DNA of 64,000 nucleotides, from positions 310,001 to 374,000 of the forward strand of contig NZ_OY782772.1 of the NCBI RefSeq assembly GCF_963678245.1, written 5' to 3'. Every line of letters starts with the position of its first letter. The stretch's first letter is position 1. A program made the position numbers and the translations under genes. The notes beneath the pieces were generated by a model. That model was not told the origin of the DNA and did not search any database. It worked only from the letters and a program-made list of their open reading frames with translations. Positions 63,369 through 64,000 of this stretch are shown one piece after another. This DNA comes from an uncultured Sunxiuqinia sp. (GTDB taxonomy: Bacteria > Bacteroidota > Bacteroidia > Bacteroidales > Prolixibacteraceae).

Positions 63369-64000
63369 ATGAAGACATATTGGAGAAGTCTTGAAGAATT
63401 AGAAGACCCGAAAGCACTTCGCATCAGGGAAGCCCGGGAAGAAGCCAAACAGAAAAGTTTACTTTATAAAGAAAGTGAAGGTTTGGATAACAAGTCACGT
63501 CGTGATTTTTTAAAAACACTTGGGTTTAGTTTGGCTGCTACAACGATTGTTGCCAGTTGTAAGAAACCGGTTGAAAAGGCTATTCCGTATTTGGTAAAAC
63601 CTGAAGAAATTACTCCTGGGAAAGCAACTTACTATGCTTCGTCGTATTTTGATGCTGGTGATTATTGCAGTGTAGTGGTAAAGGTCCGCGACGGACGTCC
63701 GATTAAAATTGAAGGGAATGAGTTCAGTTCAATTTCGCAACAGGGAACCAGTGCACGAGTTCAGGCTTCAATCTTAAATTTGTATGACGGTGCGCGTTAT
63801 AAAGAGCCCCGCTTTCAGGGTAACAAAACTACATGGGAAGAGGCTGATCATGCCATAAAAACAGGATTGGACAGTTTAGCCGAAAGCAGCGAGTCAGTTG
63901 TTTTGTTAACTTCTACTATCATTTCTCCTTCTACAAAAAAGATCATTAATCAGTTTTTAGAAGCTTATCCTAATATAAGCTGGATTCAATACGATGCAGT
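63369..64000 (+). CDS. actB: Alternative complex III iron-sulfur / molybdopterin-like subunit ActB, N-terminal part
   Basis: Starts MKTYWRSLEELEDPKALRI and carries a twin-arginine signal SRRDFLKTLG followed by a hydrophobic stretch ending VASC, so it is exported folded. The next segment (DYCSVVVKVRDGRPIKIEGN) is the start of the molybdopterin-oxidoreductase-like part, which in ActB has lost the cofactor. The frame stays open to the window edge, so the gene is cut. Thirty bases separate it from actA; both belong to the same operon. Confidence 0.92.
   Translation, partial: MKTYWRSLEELEDPKALRIREAREEAKQKSLLYKESEGLDNKSRRDFLKTLGFSLAATTIVASCKKPVEKAIPYLVKPEEITPGKATYYASSYFDAGDYCSVVVKVRDGRPIKIEGNEFSSISQQGTSARVQASILNLYDGARYKEPRFQGNKTTWEEADHAIKTGLDSLAESSESVVLLTSTIISPSTKKIINQFLEAYPNISWIQYDA

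Overview
The window looks like a chromosomal segment of a Bacteroidota bacterium, probably of the Marinilabiliales/Prolixibacteraceae type (inference from gene content, not a database match). Supporting signs are promoters of the TTTG-N19/20-TAnnTTTG type, a TonB-dependent receptor, LL-diaminopimelate aminotransferase, a thrA / phosphoglycerate-mutase-like / thrC operon, a fused GlmU-like protein, DUF5686 and LytTR proteins, and the first two genes of an alternative complex III operon. I saw no tRNA or rRNA genes.

Layout. 1-2147: 3' part of a TonB-dependent receptor gene broken by one in-frame amber codon. 2266-6429: minus-strand genes, a one-heme lipoprotein and then a SPOR/TPR protein-clpS-nfeD-floA operon, with a 180-bp tandem repeat between them. 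6581-13579: bcp-recA and the threonine pathway genes. 14159-17353: a soluble hybrid histidine kinase with several PAS domains. 17669-21981: a DUF1456 protein, a GH28 pectinase lipoprotein and cydAB. 37877-64000: ordinary chromosomal genes (dapL, rluB, an ECF sigma factor with a membrane partner, a flippase, two tandem GNAT proteins, rpmE, a GlmU-like protein, lon, two LytTR regulators, an AI-2E transporter, actA and actB).

The accessory region is about 23001-37851. I read it as an integron cassette array without a visible integrase (a CALIN). Ten attC-like sites of 85-139 bp lie in one orientation. For nearly every cassette the first 9-10 bases after the core G are the exact reverse complement of the bases that open its own attC site, which is the signature of cassette circularisation. 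Five attC sites are near-identical to one another. Cargo includes a DUF4238 protein, a retropepsin-like lipoprotein, an AIPR abortive-infection protein, a MarR/SDR/monooxygenase module, a PD-(D/E)xK-like protein, a methyltransferase, a DUF2007 protein and several unknowns. An IS110-family element sits inside one attC site and an IS3-family element 16 bp inside the next cassette.

The most striking observation is that two adjacent cassettes (24093-24749 and 24750-25377) hold no convincing protein gene but are diverged homologues of each other. Both can fold into the same elaborate structure: a long closing helix, a hairpin, a four-way junction with three hairpins, and a second domain with a covarying stem-loop. 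Compensatory base changes support at least five base pairs, and the long closing helices differ almost completely in sequence yet both pair. This looks like a family of mobile cassettes encoding a large structured RNA (or acting as structured ssDNA). I do not recognise it as any known family.
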